DNA of 64,000 bases from Danio rerio (Eukaryota > Chordata > Actinopteri > Cypriniformes > Danionidae), in NCBI RefSeq assembly GCF_049306965.1, contig NC_133191.1, positions 16,241,001 to 16,305,000 on the forward strand. Reading direction: 5' to 3'. Within the stretch, counting starts at the first letter, position 1, and every line of letters begins with the position of its first letter. The position numbers and the translations under genes were made by a program. The notes under the pieces are model-generated. The model was not told where the DNA came from, made no database searches, and saw nothing but the letters and a program-made list of their open reading frames with translations. Positions 42,251 to 53,318 of the stretch are shown piece by piece.

Positions 42251-43370
42251 AGTGAGAGTAATGTCAGACCACTAAGACAGATAAATCTAAAATATAATGT
42301 TTAAACCTTAGTGTTATACGGCTGTATTATTGGTACAACTTGTAAGTGTCCTGTTACCTTGTTATGGTTAGGACAACAGTAACCAAATAACGCTTGTTGT
42401 CTAGCAACTAACAAACAACCCGAATTCAGAGTAGTCATGTGAATAGATCCCTGTAAACAGGTACAATAAAGGGTTACTGATCTATTCAGCGGACTATTGG
42501 ACACAATGATTTCCTGATTTTAACCTCTGTGGGGCTTTAGACATGATAAATGAGTAGCCCTGGTAACCCTGGGCGGCTGCCAACACTGCCTGATGATTAG
42601 ACCAGTACTGAGGAATTATTTTCTGAAACTAACGTTTGAAATAAAAAATAGATAAATATGAGAATGAACTAAATCAGGAAAATGCAGTGATTGGCAGAAT
42701 TATGTGAAAAAAAAAAAAAAAAAGTTCTGTTATCAATTGATGTGTTGGGAAAAAGACCTGGACAGTGTGGCTGGTCTCAGCGGGAAGTGAAGAGTTTTGT
42801 TGAGTAGTCAAGGGCTCTTGTCACAATGAAACACCTGGAACTATCAGAATAGTTCCCACTGGAAATTCATCAAAAATTTCCTCGTGAAGATGAGAGCTGG
42901 GACCTATTGACTGAACAGTGAGAAAAAGCAGATACAGATGCTAATAACAATTTTTTCATATCCTTACCAGCTAATCAACCATGAATGTGATTCCAAAATA
43001 ATTAAGCTTTTTCTTATATTAAATGTTTAGTTCACCCAAAGTTACAATTGTGTCATCAGATATTCACCCGTCATTTATCCAAACCAGTTTGAGTTTTGTT
43101 CTCTTGACTATAAGAATGTTGAGATGTTTACATCCAATGATGAGAATTTGATTGATGCTCAAAATAAGTCAAAATATTTTACTCAAAGACTGAAATCTCA
43201 AACGTTTTATTCCAACGAGTCAAAGAGAACAAAATTGTTGATTCCTGATCATTGGGTACCAAATATAAAACAAATTGAAGTTTGGAGAAGTCAGGGGTCT
43301 GTTTCAATATAATAAATGCCTGCATCTCAGAAGAAGAAAAATAAATTAAATGCAACAAAAGATGGCTTTA
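42251..43370. other. Intergenic, nothing recognised
   Basis: There is an A-run near 42708-42723. Near 43024 TTTAGTTCACCCAAAG is one end of a dispersed fish element. No gene is recognised. Confidence 0.35.
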
Positions 43371-43373
43371 GGC

Positions 43374-43925
43374 CAGAGGTGCATAAACTTTTTCTTATAA
43401 AGGGCCAAAAACCAAACTTGATTAATTGCTGTGGGCTGAAGTTAAATATCAACCTGTATTACATCAAATTTTCCATGGGTAATTTCTCATTTATTTGTGT
43501 ATTTTTTAAAAATAACTAAAAAACATTGCTGTAAAACTATATTTTTTACGTTTTATAATATACTTATTATATTAAAAACATAAACATTCTTATTTATAAC
43601 ACAATGGAGTTCAATGCTAAATACACTAGTCTAGCTGCTCCTGCCTTTGGCATGATTTGTTTGCCATGTCCTGTACCTCTGTCAAGTGACAGTATTTAAA
43701 TTTTAAAAGTCTGATTCTTTTACAACATTTAAATGAAACGTTTAATTTTAGTTGCCTTTTTTTGTAGCTCCTCAATTCAACCATGAAACAAAAGGTCAAT
43801 TGGAAAATCACCCTTTAACCAACTCTCCATCCTTTTCCTTTTCTCTTTTTGAATGGCATGGCGGGCCAAACCAAAGGTTACCATTGGCCAACTTTGGCCT
43901 GCGGGCCCTACTTTGGGCACCTTTG
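43374..43925. mobile_element. 0.55-kb hAT-like MITE
   Basis: The left end CAGAGGTGCATAAACTTTT pairs with the complement of the right end, CAAAGGTGCCCAAAGTAGG. The 8-bp flanks match poorly (GCTTTAGG-like and GCTTAGAC), so the copy is old. Confidence 0.6.
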
Positions 43926-44567
43926 CTTAGACTGTGACATGAGACAGCTCTTTGGGAGGCAGCCACTCAAGACAGTTCTGGGAGGTAATAAAACTGAATG
44001 GCTTTGATGACAGATAATAGCTGAAGCATTTTAGAATGACTAAAACAACATTTGAGATTTGTGGTTAGTTTTTTTATTTTTTATTAATGCAGTTGTTTCC
44101 AAAGTGGGGGTGGCAGGACAAAGGTGGAAATTATTGGAGGGTCACTTGGTGATTTTAAAAAATCAAACAATAAATCAGAATTACCATATTTTATTCATAA
44201 CATATAGAATATAGTACTAATAGTAAATATAGTTACATTAAAAAAATAATCCATCAGCCTTTCAATATTTTGTTCCTATTCAATTGCATCCCCTGGGGTG
44301 TTTACATTAGATTAACGCCATATCAATAGCGTTAATGCAGCAGATTGATTTGAATGAGGTAAACACAGGTTCCAACACCAGTACATTCATTAAAACTATA
44401 AATAACATTAGAAATAATAAAATAAAGGCCAAGACTGAACATGCAGTAAGATATCTGAGTGGCGGTCTCCAAAATTAAACAGTATAGACTTGTGATGTAA
44501 ACATTCTGCCTACCAGTCTCATTGGGTGAGATTAATATTACATTAAACAAATTAATAAATGAGTTTA
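43926..44567. other. Intergenic, nothing recognised
   Basis: Contains a CCAAAGTGGGGGTGGCAGGA motif near 44098, which resembles an end of another dispersed fish element. No gene is seen. Confidence 0.35.
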
Positions 44568-44927
44568 GGGGTTTTTGGCCTCACAGCAAGAAGGTCGCTG
44601 GTTTGAGCCCTGGCTGGGCCAGTTGGCAATTCCTTGTGGAGTTTGCGTGTTCTCCTTGTGTTCACGTGGGTTTACTCTGGGGGCTCTGGTTTCTCCCCCA
44701 GTCCAATGACATGCGTTATAGGTGAACTAAATAAACAAAATTGGCCGAAGTGTATGAGAGTTAATGCACGAGTGTATGGGTGTTTCCAAGTGTTGAATTG
44801 CATCTGGAAGGGCATCCCCTGCGTAGAACATGTGCTGGATAAGTTATCAGTTCATTCCACTGTGGAGATCCCTGATTAGCAAAGTCACTATGCTGAAAAG
44901 AAAGTGATTGATGAAAGAATAAATGAG
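44568..44927 (+). mobile_element. DANA-type SINE
   Basis: Shows CCTCACAGCAAGAAGGTCGC, TGGTTTGAGCC (B-box like), GTGGAGTTTGCGTGTTCTCC, GGAAGGGCATCCCCTGCG and a GATTAGCAAAGTCACTATGC 3' part with a diverged ATGA tail. Nearly full length apart from the 5' end. Confidence 0.9.
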
Positions 44928-45004
44928 CATAAAAATTATATTGTTGTTTGTTAGACTGTTCCACTTTTTTGTGGTCAGTATTCTTGTGTTTCTTTAGACA
45001 TGTT

Positions 45005-45005
<1 letters not shown>

Positions 45006-45061
<56 letters not shown>
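45006..45061. repeat. (GT)n microsatellite
   Basis: About 27 GT units. Confidence 0.97.
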
Positions 45062-45063
<2 letters not shown>

Positions 45064-45361
45064 CATTGAAAGCAATGTTTTTATGTTTATAACCACCTCA
45101 GAAGATAGTGGGTGTTGCGAGTCACTGAGATTACCATTTTTGGGATTGCAGACTGAAAAGTTTGGAACCCCCTGTATTAATGCCATCCAGTCTTGTCCAT
45201 TTTGATGTCATATTCAAACATGTGCTTAAAAATATGTGGATGGAAACATAGCTATTGTCATCCATAGTAGGAAAAAACTAAATACTAAGCCATATGATTA
45301 CTGGTTACCAACATTCTTCAAAATATCTTCTTTTGTATTCAAGAGAAACATACGCTGGATT

Positions 45362-45437
45362 GTTGGTGACCCCTGATTGTGTGGCGACCCCAAATAATAA
45401 AGAGACTAAGTGAAAAAGAAAATGAATAAATGAATGT
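45362..45437 (+). mobile_element. DANA-type SINE, 3' tail only
   Basis: GTGGCGACCCCAAATAATAA followed by AGAGACTAAGTG and an AATGAATAAATGAATG tail. Only the last roughly 75 bases of the SINE are present. Confidence 0.8.
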
Positions 45438-46466
45438 TTTACCTTTTTAAATTTGAGCTAATTTCAGCTTAGTCAATCACTTGTTAAATTGAAGACTCTC
45501 ACTCATGACACTGCGAGAGACAAAGAACAACCAAACAACCAAAAATCCTGAAGTTGTGTCATTAGAGCCAAAGTACATACCTGTCGCTAGAGATGTCTGT
45601 TAGTAATTAATCCCTTCAAGTATTTAATTAGTAACTAAACTAACTGACTGCATTGTCTAGAATGGAACTCATCAAACACAACAGCTATCATGCAATCAGG
45701 CATTTAGTTAAAATTTACCCTAGACATACTACTCATCTGTGGCATTACCATGCCATGCGTTTTAAAATCTATAGACACTACGCCTATTAATTGTAATCCC
45801 AAAAATAAAATGTAAAGATTTAATGATTATTTTAAAGACTGGCAAAAATAATTGACCTGAACTCAATAAAAGGCTTTTTATTAATCTACACACATCAGTA
45901 TATTGACACAGCTGAATACAACAGGTTGAGAAAAGGCAATATTGATGACTAGATATATGATTTCTTACATCCCCTAAAGTGCTTATTAACCTTATGATAA
46001 TTTCAACATAAAACATTCTTAAAAATGTACAGTAAAAGTTGTATCTGTTAATACTGTAGTCAAGCTAACAGGAACAAACAATAAATAATTGTATTTTTAT
46101 TTGCTAACATTAACAAAAAAATAAATAAAGATTTTTTTATTAGTTCATGTTAAATAAGGGGACCTTATTGTAAAGTGCATTTGTACTGATTGAATGCAAT
46201 TATAAGTTACACTGGAATATATAATAAAATATTTTACAAAGAATACAACAAAACTGGAGGTCTCCATCGATTTCAATAGCAAAAAATAGCCAATTTTGTA
46301 ATCATCAAAAGGAATAGTTCACCTAAACATTGAACTTTGTCTACTTACTTTGAGAGTAAATGAAAATATATACAGGACCTGAGTGCATTCACAATGTTCT
46401 GGAGTTTGAGGTTCATGTTGTATTATAATGATAACTAGACAGTAAAGTTCGTCGAGACAAACTTTG
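45438..46466. other. Intergenic, nothing recognised
   Basis: AT-rich. A GGAATAGTTCACCTAAAC motif near 46312 is one end of a dispersed fish element. No gene is seen. Confidence 0.35.
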
Positions 46467-46534
46467 AGGCTGGCTTGACAAAGCCTGTTGGTAATAGTTT
46501 ATTTAGTTTAAAAACAGTTTGAAAAAGTATAAGT

Positions 46535-47625
46535 AGCATGTTATTAGCATGATTCTAGCATAGATTAGCAAGTTATTAGCATGAATTAGCATCTTATTAG
46601 TACGATTCTACCATGGATTAGCATGTTATTAGCATGATTCTAGCACAATTTAGCATGTTACTAGCATAATTCTAGCATAAATTACTGTGTTATTAGCATG
46701 ATTGTAGTAAAATTAGCATGTTACTAGTGTTTTTCTAGCATGAAGTAGCATGTTATTAGCATGATTTTTGTATGAATTAGCATGTCACTAGCATGAGTCT
46801 AGTATGAATTAGCATGTTACTAGCATGATTCTAGTATAAATTAGCATGTTATTAGCATGATTCTAGCACGAATAAGCATATTACTAGCATGATTCTAGCA
46901 TGAATTAGCATGTTACTAGCATGATTCTAGTATGAATTAGCATGATTCTAGTATGAATTAGCATGTTATTAGCATGATTCTAGTATGAGTTAGCATGTTA
47001 TTAGCATGATTCTAGCATGAGTTAGCATGTTACTAGCATGATTCTACCATAAATTAGCATGTTACTAGCATGATTCTAGGATGAACTGGCATGTTACTAG
47101 CATGATTCCAGTATGAATTAGCATGTTATTAGCATGATTCTAGCATGAATTAGCATGTTACTAGCATGATTCCAGTATGAATTAGCATGTTACTAGCATG
47201 AGTCTAGTATGAATTAGCATGTCATTAGCATGATTCTAGTATGAATTAGCATGTTATTAGCATGATTCTAGTATGAATTAGCATGTCACTAGCATGAGTC
47301 TAGTATGAATTAGCATGTTACTAGCATGATTCTAGTATAAATTAACATGTTATTAGCATGATTCTAGCATGAATAAGCATGTTACTAGCATGATTCTAGC
47401 ATGAATTAGCATGTTACTAGCAAGATTCCAGTATGAATTAGCATGTTATTAGCATGATTCTAGCATGAATTAGCATGTTACTAGCATGATTCCAGTATGA
47501 ATTAGCATGTTACTAGCATGATTCTAGCATGAATTAGCATGTTACTAGCACGATTTTAGCATGAATTAGCATTATTCTAGCATGAAGTTAGCATGTTGTT
47601 AGCATGATTCTAGCATGAATTAGCA
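46535..47625. repeat. 32-bp tandem array (about 34 copies)
   Basis: The unit reads AGCATGTTACTAGCATGATT plus CTAGTATGAATT, about 32 bp. Each unit is built from three related sub-units of 10-11 bp that begin TAGCATG or TAGTATG. Copies vary by single changes and a few partial units. A short recurrence of the same motif lies at about 48748-48910. Confidence 0.95.
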
Positions 47626-48255
47626 TGTGCTAAGGTGTTGCTAGGTGGTTGCTAAGGTGTTGCTAGATGGTTACTAGGGTGTCCTAAGTGGTTGCTAAGG
47701 TGTTGCTAGGCGGTTGCTAGGGTGTTTTGAGTGGTTGCTAGGTGGTTGCTAAGGTGTTGCTAGGTGGTTGCTAAGGTATCCTAAGTGGTTGCTAGATGGT
47801 TGCTAGGGTGTTCTGAGTGGTTGCTAGGTGGTTGCTAAGGTGTTGCTAGGTGGTTGCTAAGGTATCTTAAGTGGTCGCTAGATGGTTGCTAGGGTGTTCT
47901 GAGTGGTTGCTAAGGCGTTGCTAGGTGGTTGCTAGGGTGTCCTGAGTGGTTGCTAGGTGGTTGCTAAGGTGTTGCTAGGTGGTTGCTAGGGTGTCCTGAG
48001 TGGTTGCTAAGGTGTTGCAAGGCGGTTGCTAAGGTGTCCCAAGTGGTTGCTGGGTGGTTGCTAAGGTGTTGCTAGGTGGTTGCTAAGGTATTCTGAGTGG
48101 TTGCTAAGGCATTGCTAGGCGGTTGCTAGGGTGTCCTGAGTGGTCGCTAGGCCCTTACTAAGGCATTACTAGGCCGTTGCTAGGTGGTTGCTAGGCGGTT
48201 GCTAGGGTAATTTGGGTGGTTGCTAGGCAGTTGCTAGGGTACCCTGGTTGGTTAC
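47626..48255. repeat. GGTTGCTAGGT-type array
   Basis: Tandem 10-12-bp units (GGTTGCTAGGT, GGTTGCTAAGGT, GTTGCTAGGC) are arranged in longer blocks with GTGTCCTGAGT or GGTATCCTAAGT inserts roughly every 50-60 bases. All units are in one orientation. Confidence 0.95.
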
Positions 48256-48950
48256 TAGGCAAACCTCACATACATGCTTGATAAAACATTTATACTTAGT
48301 AAGCATTTCTAGCAAGTTACAGTACTTGGCTAGTCAATATTAGCATGTAGCTAGTCACTGCTAGCATGTGTAGCATATAGGAAGTTCCGTTTGCTAGCAT
48401 GAGTCAAACGAGCCAATCTCCAAGTCTCTACGATGTTCTGATGCTGAGATATAGCTGTTGATGAATGGTTGCTAGGGTACTCTGTTTTGTTGCTATGGGC
48501 GAGGTTACAGAGTGCACTTGAATGTGGTTGGCTGTCTAAGTCAAATGAACCAACCCCCATGTCTCTATGACACTGCTATGCAAAGATATGCATCTTGGCC
48601 TATTTTAATGGAAGTCTATGGAATCAATTTGGGGGCGTGGCTTGTGAGCTTCATTATCATATTGACATGCTCATTGGTTGTCTGAGTCAGATGAGCTATC
48701 CCCCAAGTCAATAGGACACTGCTAAGCAAAGATATGCATGTAGGCCAGTTATTAACATGAGTCTAGTATGAATTAGCATGTTACTAGCATGATTCTTGTA
48801 CAAATTAGCATGTCATTAGCATGTTTCCAGTATGATTTAGCATGTCATTAGCATGATTAGCATATGAGTAGCATGTTGCTAGCATGATTGGCATGTCATT
48901 AGTATGTTAGAATTATAAGCATTTGATAGCACAGCTAATTACAGTCTATA
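48256..48950. repeat. Mixed spacer of the composite, partly duplicated
   Basis: Two diverged related segments share the order GAGTCAAACGAGCCAATC/GTCAGATGAGCTATCCCC, a 'tctctatgac/caataggaca' part and CAAAGATATGCAT. A short return of the TAGCATG repeat follows at 48748-48910. Confidence 0.7.
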
Positions 48951-49930
48951 GGCCAGTTGCTAGGGTGCAGTATGTGGTAGTTAGGGGTGTGGCTAGAAAG
49001 TTAAAAGCTCATCAGTTATTGGTAGTTTGGTAGTCTGAGTTAAATGAGCTCAGCCATTAGTCTGTAGGACAGTCTGATGCAGAGTTATGAGCTCACAAAG
49101 TTTGATCCCATGTTAAGTCAATGAGTCTTTTGTAATGGAAGTCTACGGGACAGTTGCTAGGGTGCAGTATGTGGTAGTTAGGGGTGTGGCTAGAAAGTTA
49201 AAAGCTCATCAGTTATTGGCATATTGGTAGTTGGAGTTAAATGAGCTCAGCCATTAGTCTGTAGGACAGTCTGATGCAGAGTTATGAGCTCACAAAGTTT
49301 GATCCCATGTAAAGTCAATGAGAGTCTTTTGTAATGGAAGTCTACGGGACAGCTGCTAGGGTGCAGTATCTGGTAGTTAGGGGTGTGGCTAGAAAGGTAA
49401 AAGCTCATCAGTTATTGGCAGTTTGGTAGTCTGAGTTAAATGAGCTCAACCATTAGTCTGTAAGACAGTCTGATGGAGAGTTATGAGCTTACAAAGTTTG
49501 ATCCCATGTTAAGTCAATGAGAGTCTTTGTAATGGAAGTCTATGGGACAGTTGCTAGGGTGCAGTATGTGGTAGTTAGGGGTGTGGCTAGAAAGTTTAAA
49601 GCTCATCAGTTATTGGTAGTTTGGTGGTCTGAGTTAAATGAGCTCAGCCATTAGTCTGTAGGACAGTCTGATTCAGAGTTATGAGCTCACAAAGTTTGAT
49701 CCCATGTTAAGTCAATGAGAGTCTTTTGAATGGAAGTCTATGGGACAGTTTCTAGGGTCCAAAAGTGGTTGCTAGGGCGTGGCTAGAAAGTTTAAAGGTG
49801 ATTAGTCATTGGCAGTTTGATAGTCTGAGTTAAATGAGCCCAGTTAGAAGTCTGTGCGACAGTCTGACGCAGAGTTACGAGGTCACAAAGTTTGGTCCAA
49901 TGTTAAGTCTATGGGATTTTTCCGACAGTC
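48951..49930. repeat. 198-bp tandem array (four units plus a diverged fifth)
   Basis: The landmark CAGTTGCTAGGGTGCAG starts at about 48954, 49151, 49350, 49548 and (diverged) 49746, a steady spacing of 197-199 bp. Each unit also holds GTGTGGCTAGAAAG, GAGTTAAATGAGCTC, GGACAGTCTGATGCAGAG and AAGTTTGATCCCATGT. The first four units are very alike; the fifth is older and runs into the unique right end. Confidence 0.95.
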
Positions 49931-50136
49931 CCGGGACGTTTTTCGGAAAACCGAAAGTCGGATCAGTCTGAGGAGATATAGCAACCCGAGTCAGAATAGT
50001 TCGGAGGTCTGGTGTGAGTTTGGTGGTAATAGCTTGAAAGCTCTAGGAGGAGATGCGTTTTGTTTTTTAGTCTCAGAAGAAGAAGAATAATAAGTTTATA
50101 TAGCATATCAGTAGTCTGGCTTTGACAAGCCAGCCT

Positions 50137-51835
50137 AATTATAATTATATTATGAGACACACTTTCAAATGTAAAATGTTTACATCGATTTATAAGAATT
50201 TATAAAGTAGAACATGTGTATTGTATTGTTCAATAAATTATATACTTGTGCTGATCCTGGATGCTTGAATATCTTGATAAGTTAGCGAGTGCAATCTCTG
50301 GTAATCTAATATTTTACAGATCCCTATCAATTGATTTGCCTTCATTGTTACGCGACAGGAAACGCTCTTGAACCAAGCTTGAACCAAGGTGTAGATTTGG
50401 ATGGAAGGGATGTGTCCCCACCAATATCCAGCAATTACTGAAATGTCCCTACCAATAATTTAATCACCTTCAAAATAAAATAAGGTTTAAATTATATTCT
50501 CTTCTCGGGTCCTCCCTCCCACAAAAGAGATGGGGACAGCTACATTTGAATGTGGGAAGTGCCAAAAACAAGGAAATTTTCCAGTCCTCCACTGTACAAG
50601 TCAAGTTTGCTTGGAGTCGACCATAATAATAAAAACCAAGACTGTGCAATTATTGGAAATTCATTTTCAATTTTGACTTTCATGATTATGAAAAATAATA
50701 ATTGGGATAAAATGGTTAAATTGCATCATGTGACGCTTTAATTTTCTACATTCACATCTCCTCAAGATTGGAGTAAAATCATGTAAATTGACCTCTGAAT
50801 AACGGGACGTCATTCATTAATTAATATTTATATTATTATAAAGTGTTTAAAGCCTTTATTTATGTTTTTATAAACATGAAAGAGAATTTGTGCTGTTCTA
50901 TGCACAGGCAATAGGGATGTATGTTCAATGTCAAGAGCAAATCTACACCCTTGGAACAAAGGCAGTGGAATAAAGACAATATTGTTCAGATTATTGCCGA
51001 CTTATCATTTCACCTCATTTCATTTAAAGATATAGTATTAATTTTAATTATACTGTATTTTATTTGACTCACAAAGTTCTAGTTTGTAAGTTGTTCTAGT
51101 TTGTAATATTATTATAGAGTAATTTTTGTAATTTTCCAAAAGTTGGTGTTGAGTTTTATTTTATCATTCCCCAGCATAGGGTTCAACTAAAAATTGTATT
51201 TTGTGAAGAAAACAACAACAACAGACAAACAAACATATGTATAGCAGAGTATGAGTAAATTAAACAGCAAATGTTCATTATTGGGTGGAGAACTGTCTCT
51301 TCAAAACAAACATTTATTTGTCACTCACTGTAAAAGTGACCAATAAATATGTAATCACTAGACAATAATAAACAGCTTCTTGTGAAATAAAAAAAGTTGA
51401 CTTACCAGAGCAGGTAACATTACAAGTTAGTTTTTTGGAATACATGTTGCAACGGCTTACCAAATAATCTACAAATTACCCATTTTCCAAAAGCCATATT
51501 TAAAGTATACAGTCTAAACTGTGATCGGCTCTGGATGCTGAACTGACGATATGTTTGAGATCCCAGACCACATTGAAGGCCCACCCAGTCTCCATGTTCT
51601 CTGAAAGTGTTCATTGTCATACATTTCCTTTGCGTTACAGATTTTCTTTCCATGTTCCTTTGTAATTAAAGGTTTTGTAGCTTAAGAAAATCCTGAAATT
51701 GCTTAAACGTCATTAGTCCCACTGGAATGCAGCACACATTGACCTCCTTCTTCATGGCATGAGCTGACCCAGGCCCTGACCTGAACCTGACTGAATCTGA
51801 GATTAAATGTACTCTTTGTGTTTGTATTTGTCAAA
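50137..51835. other. Intergenic, nothing recognised
   Basis: AT-rich sequence with no recognisable exon or complete repeat. Small open frames are unremarkable. Confidence 0.4.
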
Positions 51836-51837
51836 TT

Positions 51838-51962
51838 GATGCGGCTGGAAGGGCATATGCTGCATAAAACATATGCCGGAATAGTTGGTGGTTCATTCTG
51901 CTGAGGCAACCCCTGCACAATAAGGGACTAAGCTGAAGGGTGGATGAAGGAAGGATGGATGA
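51838..51962 (+). mobile_element. DANA-type SINE, 3' part
   Basis: GATGCGGCTGGAAGGGCATA through AATAAGGGACTAAGCTGAAG and a GGATGAAGGAAGGATGGATG tail, where the usual ATGA tail has changed. Confidence 0.85.
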
Positions 51963-51988
51963 ATATAATTTATGTAAAGTGCATGATA

Positions 51989-52209
51989 CAGTTAAAGTCA
52001 AAATTATTAGCACCCCTTTGATTTTTGTTTTTCTTTTTGAAATATTTCCCAAATCATTTTTAACAGAGCAAGGAAATTTTCATAGTATGTCTGATATTTT
52101 TTTTCTTCTTCTGGAAAGTCTTCTTTGTTTTATTCTGTCTAGAATAAAAGCAGTTTTAGTTTTTTTCAAAAAACATTTTAAGGTCAAAATTATTAGCTCC
52201 TTGAAGCTA
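51989..52209 (-). mobile_element. Partial Tc1-type MITE
   Basis: One intact end (CAGTTAAAGTCAAAATTATT, after a TA) and about 220 bases of the body shared with 40291-40815. The other end is missing, replaced by the inverted-repeat region that follows. Confidence 0.85.
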
Positions 52210-52217
52210 TTTGTTAT

Positions 52218-52430
52218 TTGATATAGGTTTTTAATATTTGCAACATATAAAATTGACCGTTTTCCTTTATTATACTGTATGTACAATATAGGCCGTTTTC
52301 CTAAAATATATGTACAGATGTACATATAATATAGGAAAATAGGAAATGGAAATATAGTAATATATAATAGAAATATATAATATAGGAAAATGGTCAATTT
52401 TACATATGTTATATATTAAAAAACCTATCA
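52218..52430. repeat. Inverted repeat (about 45-bp arms)
   Basis: The left arm (ATAGGTTTTTAATATTTGCA then ACATATAAAATTGACCGTTTTCC) is mirrored at the right (GGAAAATGGTCAATTTTACA then TATGTTATATATTAAAAAACC). The loop contains further inverted ATATAGGCCGTTTTCC/TATAGGAAAAT motifs. It could form a hairpin or be a small MITE of unknown family. Confidence 0.75.
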
Positions 52431-52549
52431 AAACCTATATTAAACCATATATGTTTATAGGTTCTTTTCTTGTTTTAGTTCTTGGTTATTGCCTTGATAA
52501 TAGAAAATATGAGCTAGGCATCATGTATGACAGTTGCCAAAGGGAGATA

Positions 52550-52770
52550 TGAGCTATAAAGGAGATCTTGCATATGTAGGGCTTATATGTGAATACAAAG
52601 AAGCACAGGAGACCTACTGTATATGGCCTATTTATATGCACATGCACCTCGATTTTGCCTATATGTGGCATATGCAGCATATATATTATCATCATATATG
52701 TGCATATATACTGCATATAGGTTTTATATATGTGCATATATCCTCATATGGGTTCTTTCCAAATGGGGGT
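52550..52770. repeat. Degenerate TATATG/GCATAT-rich tract
   Basis: GCATATG, TATATGTGCATATA and CATATAGG words recur every 10-30 bases without a strict period. It may be the continuation of the inverted-repeat element just before it. Confidence 0.6.
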
Positions 52771-52929
52771 GCAGAGTTGAGGTCTTTTTCTTATTGTTTA
52801 TGTGTTGATCAAATTTCCAAGTTTTTATACTATGCACCAAGTATCACTATGTTTTATTCATGGTTAATGTAATATGCATGATTTGGTAATACTTGACAAG
52901 TCATGTCTAAAAGTTCATTTAAATTGAAT

Positions 52930-53283
52930 TGAATTGAGAGAAAGAGAGAGAGAAGGGGGAGGAGGAGGAGCCGCGAGCGGTGCATCGCACATCGTCTCCG
53001 CCAAATCATCTGAGGCTGCTCTACTACACCGTGAAACAAAAAAGGATGGTGCCTTCCACAGTTCGTTTTGTACTGGCAAAACAGCACAAAGAGGTCGTCT
53101 AATGACTTTTTATTTGATCGTCGCGGATATAGCATTAAATGCAAGTACTGGGTCAAGCTGTGTGGGATCTAACGCCAGGCGTTCTCGAGAGCTGTTTGTT
53201 GCCCCGTGAGGATTTGACGTCTGTGTTCTGCTGGATGTTTTGGAGAAATCAAGATAAAGAGGTTGCGGTCATTGTCCTGCAAA
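52930..53283 (+). promoter_or_regulatory. Putative promoter and 5' UTR of the plus-strand gene
   Basis: Begins with a GAGAGAAAGAGAGAGAGA and GGAGGAGGAGG stretch, followed by GC-richer sequence (GCCGCGAGCGG), in otherwise AT-rich surroundings. No TATA box is visible. Assigned from composition and position upstream of the possible exon. Confidence 0.4.
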
Positions 53284-53318
53284 ATGGACTACTTAACCGA
53301 ACTGGAGAAGTATAAGAA
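53284..53318 (+). CDS. Possible first coding exon of a plus-strand gene
   Basis: An ATG opens the frame MDYLTELEKYK and after two more bases meets AA|GTAAGTA, a near-consensus splice donor (exon end in phase 2). Upstream (52930-53280) lies a GA-rich and then moderately CpG-containing stretch with the look of a 5' UTR and promoter. Left unspliced, the frame ends at once in TAA, so it makes sense only as an exon. I do not recognise the protein, and no second exon was found in the remaining 10.7 kb. If the exon is real, all of 53319-64000 may be its first intron. An untranslated leader exon or chance match is also possible. Confidence 0.5.

Larger units (their letters stand above)
46467..50136. 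repeat. 3.67-kb composite of tandem arrays between inverted end motifs
   Basis: The left boundary motif is AGGCTGGCTTGACAAAGCC (46467-46485). The same motif occurs inverted, with one change, at 50118-50136. Between them lie at least three different tandem arrays (listed separately) and a unique right part that contains no gene. The motif is itself a near-palindrome (GGCTTgacAAAGCC), so the end pairing could partly reflect that. No convincing target-site duplication was found, although ATTATAAT/AATTATAATT-like sequence occurs near both sides. Confidence 0.7.

Noticed and set aside
44761-45205. Frames with HTHTHT or VCVCVC runs
   Set aside because: These are translations of the (GT)n microsatellite.
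46535-47625. Regular 32-bp repeats that could be mistaken for a CRISPR array
   Set aside because: The units follow each other with no unique spacers, lie in vertebrate DNA and have internal 10-11-bp sub-repeats. This is a minisatellite.
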